64,000 bases of DNA from Echinicola rosea. Its GTDB lineage: Bacteria > Bacteroidota > Bacteroidia > Cytophagales > Cyclobacteriaceae. The notes under the pieces are model-generated. The model worked only from the letters and a program-made list of their open reading frames with translations, did not search any database and was not told the origin of the DNA. This document shows positions 52,524 to 61,637 of the stretch, one piece after another. The stretch covers positions 5,632,001-5,696,000 of the forward strand of contig NZ_CP040106.1 in the NCBI RefSeq assembly GCF_005281475.1, read 5' to 3'. A program made the position numbers and the translations under genes. Position 1 is the first letter of the stretch, and the number at the start of each line of letters is the position of its first letter.

Positions 52524-54107
52524 TTAAAAATTCAAGCCCAGTTCTTTAAAATACCCGGCAATTTCCTGATCCAGTTCTGCCCGCTTGGCCTCCAAACTTT
52601 TGATTTCTTTCATTACAGCATCAATATCCACCGGTTCTTCCTCTTCAAAAGTGTCCACATAGCGAGGGATATTGAGGTTATAGTCATTTTCAGCGATCTC
52701 TGCTAAGTTGGCCACATAACTGAACTTGTCGATGGATTTACGATTTTGATAGGTGTCCACGATCAATTCCACATCCTGGTCCCGCAAAGCATTCTGGTTC
52801 TTTTCCTTTACATAGTGATCCTCTCCACTGGCATCAATAAAGACTATATTATCATCCGACTTTCGGCACTTACTGAGCACCAAAATACAGGTAGGAATAG
52901 AAGTCCCATAAAAGATATTGGCAGGGAGGCCGATCACTGCATCTAAGTAATTGAGTTCCTTTATCAGGTACTGGCGAATAATTCCTTCGGATGCACCACG
53001 AAAGAGCACCCCATGGGGAAGCACACAAGCCATAATGCCATTGTCTGCCAGATGATACAGCATGTGCTGCACAAAGGCATAATCCGCTTTGGTTTTGGGT
53101 GCCAACTTGCCATATTGACTGAAACGCTCATCAGTGGCATTCAGAGGATTGGCATCTGATTTCCAGTGAGCCGAAAAAGGCGGATTGGCCACGATGGCTT
53201 CAAAACGTTCATCCTTATGCTGGGGATTTTCCAGGGTGTCCTCATGGCGGATATCAAAATCACTGAAATGCACATCATGAAGGATCATATTCATCCGCGC
53301 AAGGTTATAAGTGGTACGATTCAGCTCTTGCCCATAATATTCACTTACCGTCGCCTCTTTCGCTACTCGAAGGAGTAAGGAACCAGAACCACAGGTAGGA
53401 TCGTACACTGACTTTAGTTTAGATTTTCCTGTGGTCACGATTTTAGCCAAAATCTTGGACACCTGCTGCGGGGTATAAAATTCCCCTGCTGATTTGCCAG
53501 CACCGGCAGCAAACTTCGCAATCAGGTATTCATAGGCATCGCCCAATACGTCAGAATGAATATATTCTAGTTTAAAATCGATTTGATTCAAGCGATTAAG
53601 GATCTGCACGATGATCTCATTTCGGGCATTGGGTGTACGGCCGATCTTGGTGGAGTTCAGGTCAAGATCCTCGAACAGGGCATTAAAATCATCTTCCGAC
53701 TCCGTACCCATAGTGCTCTGCTCAATATGGTTCAGCACGGCTTGCAGATCATCCAGGATATAATTGCTGCCATTACCCTCCACCTTATCAGGATCTTCAT
53801 AATCGGTATTCCCCTTGGCCGCCAAAGCTGAAAAAAGTTCTTGAGGCTGTAAGAAGTAGCCCAATTTCAATAATGATTCTTCCTTAATGGCATCCAATAA
53901 ATCCGATTCAGTTAAGCTCGCATAATCTTCTATTCCCTCACTCTTGAGCAGCTCATTGGCATAGAGGTATTGTTTTTCGGAAAGGTATTTGTAGAATATA
54001 AAGCCCAGGATATAATCCCTATAATCATCCGCACTGATCTTTCCACGAAGGAGGTTGGCAATACCCCATAATTGACTTTCCAGCTTTTGTTTTTGATCTT
54101 CTGACAT
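52524..54107 (-). CDS. hsdM: type I restriction-modification DNA methyltransferase subunit M
   Basis: The 527-residue subunit methylates adenine at N6 with S-adenosylmethionine once combined with HsdS. The N-terminal helical HsdM_N domain (residues about 5-160) is followed by the N6-methyltransferase domain. That domain has the SAM motif VYDPTCGSGSLLLRV at about 234-248 and the catalytic NPPF at 308-311 (IVANPPFSAHW). The length and motifs are normal. It is the first gene of the locus, followed after 52 bp by the expressed hsdS. Confidence 0.96.
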   Translation of the reverse strand: MSEDQKQKLESQLWGIANLLRGKISADDYRDYILGFIFYKYLSEKQYLYANELLKSEGIEDYASLTESDLLDAIKEESLLKLGYFLQPQELFSALAAKGNTDYEDPDKVEGNGSNYILDDLQAVLNHIEQSTMGTESEDDFNALFEDLDLNSTKIGRTPNARNEIIVQILNRLNQIDFKLEYIHSDVLGDAYEYLIAKFAAGAGKSAGEFYTPQQVSKILAKIVTTGKSKLKSVYDPTCGSGSLLLRVAKEATVSEYYGQELNRTTYNLARMNMILHDVHFSDFDIRHEDTLENPQHKDERFEAIVANPPFSAHWKSDANPLNATDERFSQYGKLAPKTKADYAFVQHMLYHLADNGIMACVLPHGVLFRGASEGIIRQYLIKELNYLDAVIGLPANIFYGTSIPTCILVLSKCRKSDDNIVFIDASGEDHYVKEKNQNALRDQDVELIVDTYQNRKSIDKFSYVANLAEIAENDYNLNIPRYVDTFEEEEPVDIDAVMKEIKSLEAKRAELDQEIAGYFKELGLNF

Positions 54108-54221
54108 TTCGGTGTATTCAATAAAAATGGAAGGCTAAAAATAGTAAAGTCGGCTGGGCTAGGCTAAAAATAATAAAAAAAGATATTGAGGAAATTGATT
54201 TCATGAAGTTATTGAAAAATA

Positions 54222-54252
54222 AAAAGCTGATCTCATCTCGAAATCAGCTTTT
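54222..54252 (-). terminator. terminator between the 4-fold beta flower gene and hsdM
   Basis: AAAAGCTGAT pairs perfectly with ATCAGCTTTT around an 11-nt loop. On the minus strand it is followed by TTTATTTTTC. It would end transcripts from the gene at 54395-54760 before hsdM. Confidence 0.65.
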
Positions 54253-54394
54253 AGTATTTACATAAGTGTACTGGTTATTTCAGTTTGACTATGCTAGTAA
54301 TTAAAGTCAAACTTTGTTCCTTTAAATGAATTTTAAAGTCTTAGACAGTGTTCTGCGAATACTCCCAATAAAATTTCCATTGATTTATTAATCC

Positions 54395-54760
54395 TTATTT
54401 AGCTCCATTCATTAAGAATTGAGATAGTGATTCTTTACTTGTGTTGGTTTTATAGTATGGTTTAGTCTTCGCGAATTGTTTAAAGGATTTGAATGGTTTA
54501 AATTTTTTAAATGATTTGAAAGGCTCAAATTTGGCAAATACTGGTAAAGCGGAATCATTAAAACCATTTTTTTCTCCACTCAAATTCCAAATAACACCAT
54601 TTTCGTACCAACCTAAGTGTTTGCCATTAAATCCATAAATACGTTTATCATCGTCAAGATAGGCAGCGGGCTTTCCATTCCATAAATAGATTGTGTTTTC
54701 ATCATCATAGTCCACATAGGCTATGGCATTTCCATTTCGGTCAAACAATGTTTCTTGCAT
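54395..54760 (-). CDS. 4-fold beta flower-type protein
   Basis: The 121-residue protein consists of short beta repeats about 17-20 residues apart with the pattern G-N-x-I-A/x-Y and W-N-G-K: FDRNGNAIAYVDYDDENTIY, LWNGKPAAYLDDDKRIYGFN and GKHLGWYENGVIWNLSGEKN. This matches the 4-fold beta flower domain. A basic, repetitive FKSFKKFKPFKSFKQF tail follows. The function of the family is unknown. It lies alone in the defence island between hsdM and the helicase gene, with a terminator behind it. Confidence 0.72.
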   Translation of the reverse strand: MQETLFDRNGNAIAYVDYDDENTIYLWNGKPAAYLDDDKRIYGFNGKHLGWYENGVIWNLSGEKNGFNDSALPVFAKFEPFKSFKKFKPFKSFKQFAKTKPYYKTNTSKESLSQFLMNGAK

Positions 54761-55033
54761 AATATCTAAACTTTCTTTAACAAAGTCATTAATTAAACTT
54801 CTAATTATAGATTAATCGATAAGGTAGGTATGTTGTAATTCGAGTTTAAATGTACCGGCTAGGAGTAGTTGCATGATTTAGTACTTATACTTAGCAAGTA
54901 TACACGATTCCGAAAATCCATGAAGATTTTCAGAGTTAGAAGATAACAAGTAATTACTTAATTCCTACGATATAACAAATTCGTTTTAAGATTTAGAACT
55001 AAAGCTGATTTCTCATGAAAAATGAATATTGGT

Positions 55034-56785
55034 CTATATTATTATTGGGAAAATATTCTCTGGTAAAAACCACTTGTTTAATGTTGCCATAGCTGAACTA
55101 GACAATTCTTGTGTAAATAAAACTGCTAATCTTTTCTTAGGTCTGGAACAAGAAACATAAAAAAGGTTACGATTACGTTCAAAAGATTCTTTCTTATCAT
55201 CAGGAACTCCATCGTTTGCCCAGGTAAGAAACTGGTTCCAATTGTATTTATTCCATCCTCTACCACATATGACCAATACATTTTCAAATTCCGCTCCTTT
55301 TACGCCATGATTTGTTGAAAATGGGGTTTTATCATCAATATACTTAGCTAGTTCAATGACCTCTGAATATTTTACAGATTTAAGTTTTTTAATTTTTGAA
55401 ACAAGTTTTTTGTCTGCTTCATCCTCAAATTCGGTTAAATCTTTGAGTTTAGAATATTTCTCTTCAGATTCTTCAATTTTCGATGACAAACGAGGCTTTT
55501 GAGTTTCGGCTAAACAATCTATTACATCACCTATAGTTCCAGAATTTCGATTTTTAATTAATTTGCTTAAACTATCATTCCAAACTTTCTTATCACTATG
55601 GTTTTTCAATCTTGGTGTTCTTATGCCAATCGCTTTTAACATTTCACCATATTTCTTTTTGCTGAATGACTCTGAAACTGGTTCTAGTATATTTACAAAA
55701 TAATCAATGTATTTATTTTGCATTTTTAGATAATCATCTGAAAACCTAAATACTTTAGTTATTCCGCTATAACCTTGTTCTCTAGCGAGAACAGAATTAG
55801 TAAGCATTAGAATTTTAGTTTTTTCAAATGAAAACTCCCAACCTTCCTGTATCAACTTATTTTTTACTGCTCTAAAATAATTACCTGCTTCAGCCTCTGG
55901 CAAATCTCCTGTCCAATGTCCACCTCCTTTACCATCTCTCCTCACACCAATCCAATTATTTGAATGAAAGATTTTAACTTCTCCAGCAGAAGATGGGTCT
56001 TTTTCCATTTGAGGGAGTCCTGGGCGCATCCTATTTAGAAATTTAACTAAATTCTTTTCAGACCTAAAGTTTGCCTTTTTACCTATTTCCTCAATATCAA
56101 CGGATACCATTCCACCAATACCATTTTCATAAATTTTCTGCCAATGGTCTCCAAATAATCCTATTTGCATATCAGACTTTGATTCAATCAAATTTGATAT
56201 TATTGCTTTTCCTAACTCTTCATTTGTGTCTTGGTATTCATCAATAAAAATAATTGGATATTGATTTTTAAGAATACTTCTGAATTTTTCTTTGGAAAGT
56301 AATGCAGTGAATAACTGAATCACATTGTCATGATGAATAAAGATTTCCTTTTCTGTTGCACTACGATATCCTAAATCATATACAATTTTTTGTTTTCTTA
56401 GCCCTCCCGCGTCCTCTATTTTTTCTATAAGTTTTTCGTCACCTATTAATTCAATCTGAGCCCTCATTTGAGCCTGAAACCCTTGTAATATTGACCAACA
56501 AAACCCATGTATAGTATCAACAAAAACCGATGGGTGGTTATCAATTCGATTTCTAATCTCTTCAGTAGCGACATTCGTGTATGTTATACAAGCAATTCTC
56601 TGAAATCCTTTTTGAAGCTCTGCTGACTTATGTTCTATCAAATAATGTAAAGCTTTTATTAAAGAGTAAGTTTTACCCGCACCTGCACCTGCTTCAACAC
56701 GAAATGAATTTCCATTATCTAACGCAAGGTAGATTTTCTTTAATGTCTCTTCTGATGCTTTTTCAGCTGGACTATTCATAATCAA
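55034..56785 (-). CDS. gajB: UvrD/Rep-type helicase, GajB-like
   Basis: The 583-residue protein is a superfamily 1 helicase. It has Walker A EAGAGAGKTYSL at about residues 32-43, motif Ia ITYTNVATEEIRNRI, Walker B IIFIDEYQDTNEE, and C-terminal motifs STNHGVKGAEFENVLVICGR and LFYVSCSRPKKRLAVLF. It follows the OLD-family nuclease gene without a gap; its start is directly after the nuclease stop, which is the gajA-gajB layout of the Gabija anti-phage system. The 2A domain is small, as in GajB. Biological activity is inferred from that pairing. Confidence 0.85.
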   Translation of the reverse strand: MIMNSPAEKASEETLKKIYLALDNGNSFRVEAGAGAGKTYSLIKALHYLIEHKSAELQKGFQRIACITYTNVATEEIRNRIDNHPSVFVDTIHGFCWSILQGFQAQMRAQIELIGDEKLIEKIEDAGGLRKQKIVYDLGYRSATEKEIFIHHDNVIQLFTALLSKEKFRSILKNQYPIIFIDEYQDTNEELGKAIISNLIESKSDMQIGLFGDHWQKIYENGIGGMVSVDIEEIGKKANFRSEKNLVKFLNRMRPGLPQMEKDPSSAGEVKIFHSNNWIGVRRDGKGGGHWTGDLPEAEAGNYFRAVKNKLIQEGWEFSFEKTKILMLTNSVLAREQGYSGITKVFRFSDDYLKMQNKYIDYFVNILEPVSESFSKKKYGEMLKAIGIRTPRLKNHSDKKVWNDSLSKLIKNRNSGTIGDVIDCLAETQKPRLSSKIEESEEKYSKLKDLTEFEDEADKKLVSKIKKLKSVKYSEVIELAKYIDDKTPFSTNHGVKGAEFENVLVICGRGWNKYNWNQFLTWANDGVPDDKKESFERNRNLFYVSCSRPKKRLAVLFTQELSSSAMATLNKWFLPENIFPIII

Positions 56786-58807
56786 TTATTTAATCACATC
56801 TGTACTCAAAACCTTATCCGATTCATTTTCAGACAACCATGTTAACCCTTCCTTAATATAAAGCGGAATTTCCCATTTTGATTCCACATAAGCATATTTG
56901 ATTGCAAAATCAGTCTTTTTAGATGTATACTTTTTAGCTTCTTCAAATGCTTTTGCTTCTAAAGCTTTGCCTTTGGTTTCAGCTATACCAAAAAGTGTCG
57001 GGTTTGTAATAATAAAGGCATCTTCAAAACTTCTACCGCAACACTCTCTTACCTCTTCATCAATTTGGTAAGCTATTCTCCTAGTGCCTTGAATTTTATC
57101 TTCTAGAACTTTTGTGCGTATTTCAGATAAATCAACATTTTCTTTATCATTACCTTCATCGTCCTTATAACTGAACCACTTAATTATTCCTGTGTTGCTT
57201 GATTTTTCACCAGCAGAAACTTGGCATGCTTCGTATTTAATCCCTTTGTCAGTTTGTTTATGTTTAGTAGAATCGAGGTCTGTTATAATTAATGTTTTTA
57301 ACTCTAGGAAATCAAGAAATTTATAAAAATGATGAGCATATGCACCTCCAATCTCTACCGTTGAAATAAACTGACTGTTTAGATTTGCCGTAGTTAGTTT
57401 TTTTATAAATTCAGGCATTAGAATCCTTTCTGTTGGCCCTTCAATTAGAATAGCCTTATCAGCAAAGAATAAATCACATTTAGTAAGCGTTAAATATTTA
57501 TGAATAAAGTTTTTGTCCTTTTCGTTATCCGGTTTACTAAATTCCTCATTTAGGTCTTTTATATAAGTCTGTAAATCTTCAGTTCCTTTTGTAAGAAAAT
57601 AGCGTATGGAATCAAATTCAGCTTCATTTGCAATGTGTGTAGAATGGCTCGTTACTATAAATTGAACTGGCCATTTTTTTCCTCCATTCAGCTGTGTAGA
57701 GAAAGTATCTGCTATCTCATATAGCTTTCGGATAAATACTTCCTGCATTTGAGGATGAAGGTGTGCTTCAGGTTCTTCAATAAAGATTACATGATTTTTT
57801 GGTTGTATTTCATCCGATTGAAATTGTCTGAAATAGTCAAATAAATGAAACAAGATAAATATTAGGTTTCTAGAACCTAATCCGTTATATGTTTCCGGTA
57901 GAGTAATCCCATGAGCTTTCTCATATAGAAGTTTGGTGTTTTTCTCAATAATAGTTTTAGCATCAAAAGATGTTTTTGTAGTAAAGTTTGGGTCACTTAA
58001 TCCTGGATATCCCATAATATTCAGAGCAGGAATTAAGGCTTTTACTTTAGTGTTAAAATCAGAATCAACCGTTGTTTGTATTTGTTTTACAACTTCATCA
58101 AGCTCTTTCGATTTTTTCTGCATTTCTTCTGGTGCAGATTCTTTAGATGCATTGCTAAAAATGCTACTTAGTACTTTTCCCAGTACATCGTTTTCCTTTA
58201 TAGTTTCATCATCAAGCCAACGTTGTGCATTAATAAAATCTGTTCGAATTAATCTTTTGTAGTTTTCAAATTCAGTTTTTGCAGTATTATCAGGGTCTTT
58301 TAAATCAATTGCAATTACCTCAAAGTCATAATACATGGGAATTCTTTCCCGAATGATATCAAAGAAATCAGGAGCTTTTTCATCAGTCATACCTGAAAAA
58401 AAGCTATCTATCTTTCCATCTTGTAATCTATATGAAATTTTAATTTGTGTATTTGTTAAATTTTCATCTAAATCAATAATGAAATTACTTAGTACTCCGT
58501 AATCGTCTTTATTCTCCAAATAGTTAACTATCAATATTATATCGATACTTGGAAGAATTTCTCGAATTGCTGAATCCTTTTCTTGGGCTAAATTTGCTTT
58601 TAAAGCTCTAGAAAAATCAGGAAATGAACTAAGACTAAAATCTTCCAATTTAAACCTATCTCGTTTTGAGAAGCGTCTGAATATCTCAGTTAATGATGTT
58701 TTATCAGAGTTGTTACGACCAACAATAACGGTTGTTTTTTCTTGCAATGAAAGACTAGTGTTTTTTAATAGCCTAAAGTTATTTATTTCTACTTTTTCGA
58801 TTTTCAT
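56786..58807 (-). CDS. gajA: OLD-family ATP-dependent nuclease, GajA-like
   Basis: From the ATG at 58807 (MKIEKVEINNFRLLKNTSLS) the protein has 673 residues; an earlier TTG would add five. It has an ABC-type ATPase domain with the signature NGLGSRNLIFILFHLF, Walker B HVIFIEEPEAHLHPQMQEVF and TSHSTHIANE. A C-terminal TOPRIM nuclease domain has LIEGPTERILMPEF and LIITDLDSTKH. It is paired with a UvrD helicase as in Gabija, where the nuclease nicks DNA when nucleotide levels fall. The Walker A motif is unusual: it reads GRNNSDKTS (residues 30-38), with Asp35 where Gly is nearly always found, from GAT instead of GGT. That may weaken ATP binding. Confidence 0.85.
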   Translation of the reverse strand: MKIEKVEINNFRLLKNTSLSLQEKTTVIVGRNNSDKTSLTEIFRRFSKRDRFKLEDFSLSSFPDFSRALKANLAQEKDSAIREILPSIDIILIVNYLENKDDYGVLSNFIIDLDENLTNTQIKISYRLQDGKIDSFFSGMTDEKAPDFFDIIRERIPMYYDFEVIAIDLKDPDNTAKTEFENYKRLIRTDFINAQRWLDDETIKENDVLGKVLSSIFSNASKESAPEEMQKKSKELDEVVKQIQTTVDSDFNTKVKALIPALNIMGYPGLSDPNFTTKTSFDAKTIIEKNTKLLYEKAHGITLPETYNGLGSRNLIFILFHLFDYFRQFQSDEIQPKNHVIFIEEPEAHLHPQMQEVFIRKLYEIADTFSTQLNGGKKWPVQFIVTSHSTHIANEAEFDSIRYFLTKGTEDLQTYIKDLNEEFSKPDNEKDKNFIHKYLTLTKCDLFFADKAILIEGPTERILMPEFIKKLTTANLNSQFISTVEIGGAYAHHFYKFLDFLELKTLIITDLDSTKHKQTDKGIKYEACQVSAGEKSSNTGIIKWFSYKDDEGNDKENVDLSEIRTKVLEDKIQGTRRIAYQIDEEVRECCGRSFEDAFIITNPTLFGIAETKGKALEAKAFEEAKKYTSKKTDFAIKYAYVESKWEIPLYIKEGLTWLSENESDKVLSTDVIK

Positions 58808-58856
58808 ATAATAGATTTTCAATGCACCCCTTAAAACTAAGGGTTACATAAAACAA

Positions 58857-58884
58857 AAAAAATACCCCATATGGGGTATTTTTC
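58857..58884 (-). terminator. palindromic terminator between the XRE gene and gajA
   Basis: AAAAATACCCCAT and ATGGGGTATTTTT form a perfect palindrome with A and T runs. It lies about 30 bp downstream of the XRE gene (minus strand) and 50 bp before the gajA start. Confidence 0.65.
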
Positions 58885-58914
58885 AACAGTTTCACTCATA
58901 AAATCTATCCTAAA

Positions 58915-59316
58915 TTACTTCTTATCCTCTATCATTTTCCGTAATGCCTTATTCATTTCAACAATCTCTTGCATAAGCGTGAGCATCATTTCATTTTGCT
59001 TTTCGTTAGTAGTTTGAAAGGTACTATTAGTTTGTATTGCAACAGGGGAACCGGTAAGATTTTCTATTACATGTCCTGGTTGACTGGAAACAATCTGAAG
59101 TGGATCCACCTTCAAGAATTCAGCAACCTTCTGAATAAGATCAATCGTAATTTTATTCTCTCCACGCTCATATTTGGTATAGTTGGCTTCTGACATACCC
59201 AAATAATCAGCCACCTCTAAAGCTTTCTTGTCCCTTAGTTTACGAAAAGCAGAAAAGTTTCTACCTATATTCTTGTTCTCGAGTACTGTAAACTCGCTTC
59301 CATTTTCCTCCTTCAT
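58915..59316 (-). CDS. XRE-family helix-turn-helix regulator
   Basis: From ATG at 59316 (MKEENGSEFTVLENKN) the protein has 133 residues. The Cro/C1-type helix-turn-helix spans about residues 18-72 (FRKLRDKKALEVADYLGMSE, then YTKYERGENKITIDLIQKVA). A glutamine/methionine-rich helix follows. It is encoded upstream of the gajA-gajB pair in the same direction, but a palindromic terminator separates them, so it may regulate the pair in trans or be partly independent. Which genes it controls is unknown. Confidence 0.85.
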   Translation of the reverse strand: MKEENGSEFTVLENKNIGRNFSAFRKLRDKKALEVADYLGMSEANYTKYERGENKITIDLIQKVAEFLKVDPLQIVSSQPGHVIENLTGSPVAIQTNSTFQTTNEKQNEMMLTLMQEIVEMNKALRKMIEDKK

Positions 59317-59450
59317 ATGATGCTTGAATTTATATTCAATATACAAAAATAACCATACTTCCTGTAGTTTTTAAAAGTGTTTTAGCATGAAATATGGATT
59401 ATTCCAATTCCTAGTTGTTTTAAACTACTAAGATATATAACGAAACTACT

Positions 59451-59657
59451 ATGTTTTTAAGGCTTTTCAAAGCCATTCCTGTAAAATTGTGTATGGTTCA
59501 TTTCGGATCACATAATGCCACCTCCTTACTGCTCAGATTATTAAAACCTGAGGAGCAAGCTATGGTATGCTATTATGATAACCGTTCCTTTGATATCCTG
59601 CCTGGCATCTCCAAGTACGATATACTTTTCGAACGTAAACCGAAGAATCCAATATAA
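59451..59657 (+). CDS. hypothetical small protein, doubtful
   Basis: A 68-codon frame starts MFLRLFKAIPVKLCMVHFGS and ends with RKPKNPI. The sequence is protein-like but I recognise no family, signal or membrane segment. It diverges from the XRE gene and has no neighbour in its direction. It could be a remnant at the edge of the island. Confidence 0.3.
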   Translation: MFLRLFKAIPVKLCMVHFGSHNATSLLLRLLKPEEQAMVCYYDNRSFDILPGISKYDILFERKPKNPI

Positions 59658-59659
59658 AA

Positions 59660-60250
59660 TTAGTAGGGAGTATTGAGTAGGGAGTCTGGAGCTTTTGTTC
59701 ACGGAAGCTATACTAATTACTTGCTACTGAATATGAATCACATACCGATACCGAATTTCCTAAAATACTATCGAACCTAAAATCGGTATCAATTTTTACG
59801 AAATGGAGTAGTTAGAACAATTGAGCTCATGACTCATGACTAGTTACTCAAGACTACAAAATTCGTTGGCTGCATTCGTCAAGTGATCCTCCGGAAGATC
59901 ATTGGCGTCTGGTAGGGCAGCCTGGCCTAGAGCTTTATAAGCACTGGGATTAAATCAATTTCTTATAAATGTAGAAGCTATTGGAGTAGCTAGTAGCTAG
60001 ATGTTAGTAGCTAGATTAGGTTTCGTTTACGAGGTTGAATTTTATCCGTCGTTGCGAAGGAGACCATAAAGACGACTGCGGAACTATCGTATTTCAAAGG
60101 CGGGATTGCTTCTTCCCTCTGGTCATCGCAATGACGGATAGTGGACGTTCTCGACTCCGAAAACGAGTCTCCATACTCACGACTCAATACTAGCTACTCC
60201 TAAGGAGACTCCTTAGGTATTCCAATATTTCTACAAAGACCTTAATAACT
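59660..60250. other. repeat-like intergenic region
   Basis: No gene is supported. It has repetitive oligonucleotides such as GACTCATGACTAGTTACTCA and CTAGTAGCTAGATGTTAGTA, and a pair of inverted CGTC-TTGCGA-type segments at 60049-60060 and 60127-60137 (CCGTCGTTGCGA against TCGCAATGACGG). That last motif resembles dispersed non-coding repeats seen in many Bacteroidota genomes. Confidence 0.45.
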
Positions 60251-61603
60251 ATGAAAGCGTTAACGAAAAACTGCTTCCTGGCATACCTATGCCTTTTCGG
60301 AAGCAATCTATATGGAAATCAATTGGAAGTTGCAGGCACCCCACCTGCGGGGGCGGTAGGCGATACCGTCTCCCTGCAGGTGAAGGAACTTAAGGTGGGT
60401 GAGCTGATGCCTGACTTATTGGTGAAAAATGTTATCAATCACCCTGAAGGGGAAATACAACTGTCCGATTACCAGGGCAAGCTGCTGATCCTGGACTTCT
60501 GGGCCACTTGGTGTGCGCCCTGTGTGAAAGGCTTTCCGAAGATGGATAGCTTACGGCGGGAGTTTGAGGGGAAGCTGGAAATCCTGCCAGTAACCTACCA
60601 AGATCAGGAGGAAGTGGACAAACTTTTTTCACGATTGAAGGTGCTAAAGGATATCGAGATGCCCATGGCGATTTCGGACAATACCTTACGGCAGCTATTT
60701 CCACACAGGACCTTGCCCCATTATGTATGGATAGACCCTGAGGGCAAGGTAATGGCCTTTACCTCTAAGGAATCGGTGGTTCGGGACAGTATCAGACAAG
60801 TTTTGGAGGGAGTAAAAGAATTGGAAAGCAAATCAGCTCCCAAGGCCCTTTTTAAAAGGAATGAACTGCTGTTTTTCGGGAACAGAGGATTTGATGAGGA
60901 CAAGCGGATTCTACTGCAGTCGGTTTTTATGCCCTATATCGAGGGCATGCCGGCGATGTACAAGGTCACGGGGGAATCCGATAAAAGCTGGATGCGCATC
61001 TTCCTGACCAATTCCGACCTGCCCACCTATTTCGGGCTTGCCTATGGTGCGGGGAAGGTGGACTTCAACCGCAATCGAAGGATTTTGGAAGTAAAGGAAC
61101 CGGACTTGCTAAAATACAATGCCGATCTGGACAATTATGATGAATGGAAGCTGGACCATCGTTTCTGCTATGAGCTTATCGTATCTCCCCAATACCCTGG
61201 GCAGGAATATGATATCATGAAAGCGGACCTGGAAAGGATGTTCCCCGAATACTGGGCAGCTGTGGAGATGAGGGATACCGAGGTATTGGCCTTGGTCCGG
61301 ACGGATACATCCATTGACCTGAGAACAGATGGTGGAGAAAGAAAGATAGAAATGGATGCTTTTGGACTCGAGCTGAACAATGAGCGAATAGGACTGCTCC
61401 CCTATCACTGGCGTTTCCATCTTCAACTCATGAGGATTCCCATCGTGGATGATACGGGGATTGAGTATAGGGTAGATATCCAATTGGAGGGCAAGATGAA
61501 TGACCTGGAAAGTATCAGGAAGACCCTTGCTCCCTATGGCTTGGACCTGGTCAAAAAGGTCATGCCCATCAAGATGCTGGTCATCAGGGATCGGGGTCAA
61601 TGA
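60251..61603 (+). CDS. exported thioredoxin-like (TlpA-type) protein with DUF3738-like C-terminal domain
   Basis: The 450-residue protein has a signal peptide (residues 1-22) and a TlpA-type redoxin domain at about 45-195. The redox site is WATWCAPCVKGFPKM, and the cis-proline loop is HRTLPHYVWIDPEG. The C-terminal half (about 205-450) resembles the DUF3738/TIGR03435 domain, for example RFCYELIVSPQYPGQEYDIM, LALVRTD and the end PIKMLVIRD. It probably works in the periplasm as a thiol-disulfide protein. The SusC-like receptor gene follows 34 bp downstream, so they are expressed together. The domain pairing is my reading of the sequence. Confidence 0.82.
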   Translation: MKALTKNCFLAYLCLFGSNLYGNQLEVAGTPPAGAVGDTVSLQVKELKVGELMPDLLVKNVINHPEGEIQLSDYQGKLLILDFWATWCAPCVKGFPKMDSLRREFEGKLEILPVTYQDQEEVDKLFSRLKVLKDIEMPMAISDNTLRQLFPHRTLPHYVWIDPEGKVMAFTSKESVVRDSIRQVLEGVKELESKSAPKALFKRNELLFFGNRGFDEDKRILLQSVFMPYIEGMPAMYKVTGESDKSWMRIFLTNSDLPTYFGLAYGAGKVDFNRNRRILEVKEPDLLKYNADLDNYDEWKLDHRFCYELIVSPQYPGQEYDIMKADLERMFPEYWAAVEMRDTEVLALVRTDTSIDLRTDGGERKIEMDAFGLELNNERIGLLPYHWRFHLQLMRIPIVDDTGIEYRVDIQLEGKMNDLESIRKTLAPYGLDLVKKVMPIKMLVIRDRGQ

Positions 61604-61637
61604 CAAATAAATTTTTAACCCTAATAAAATCACAAAT

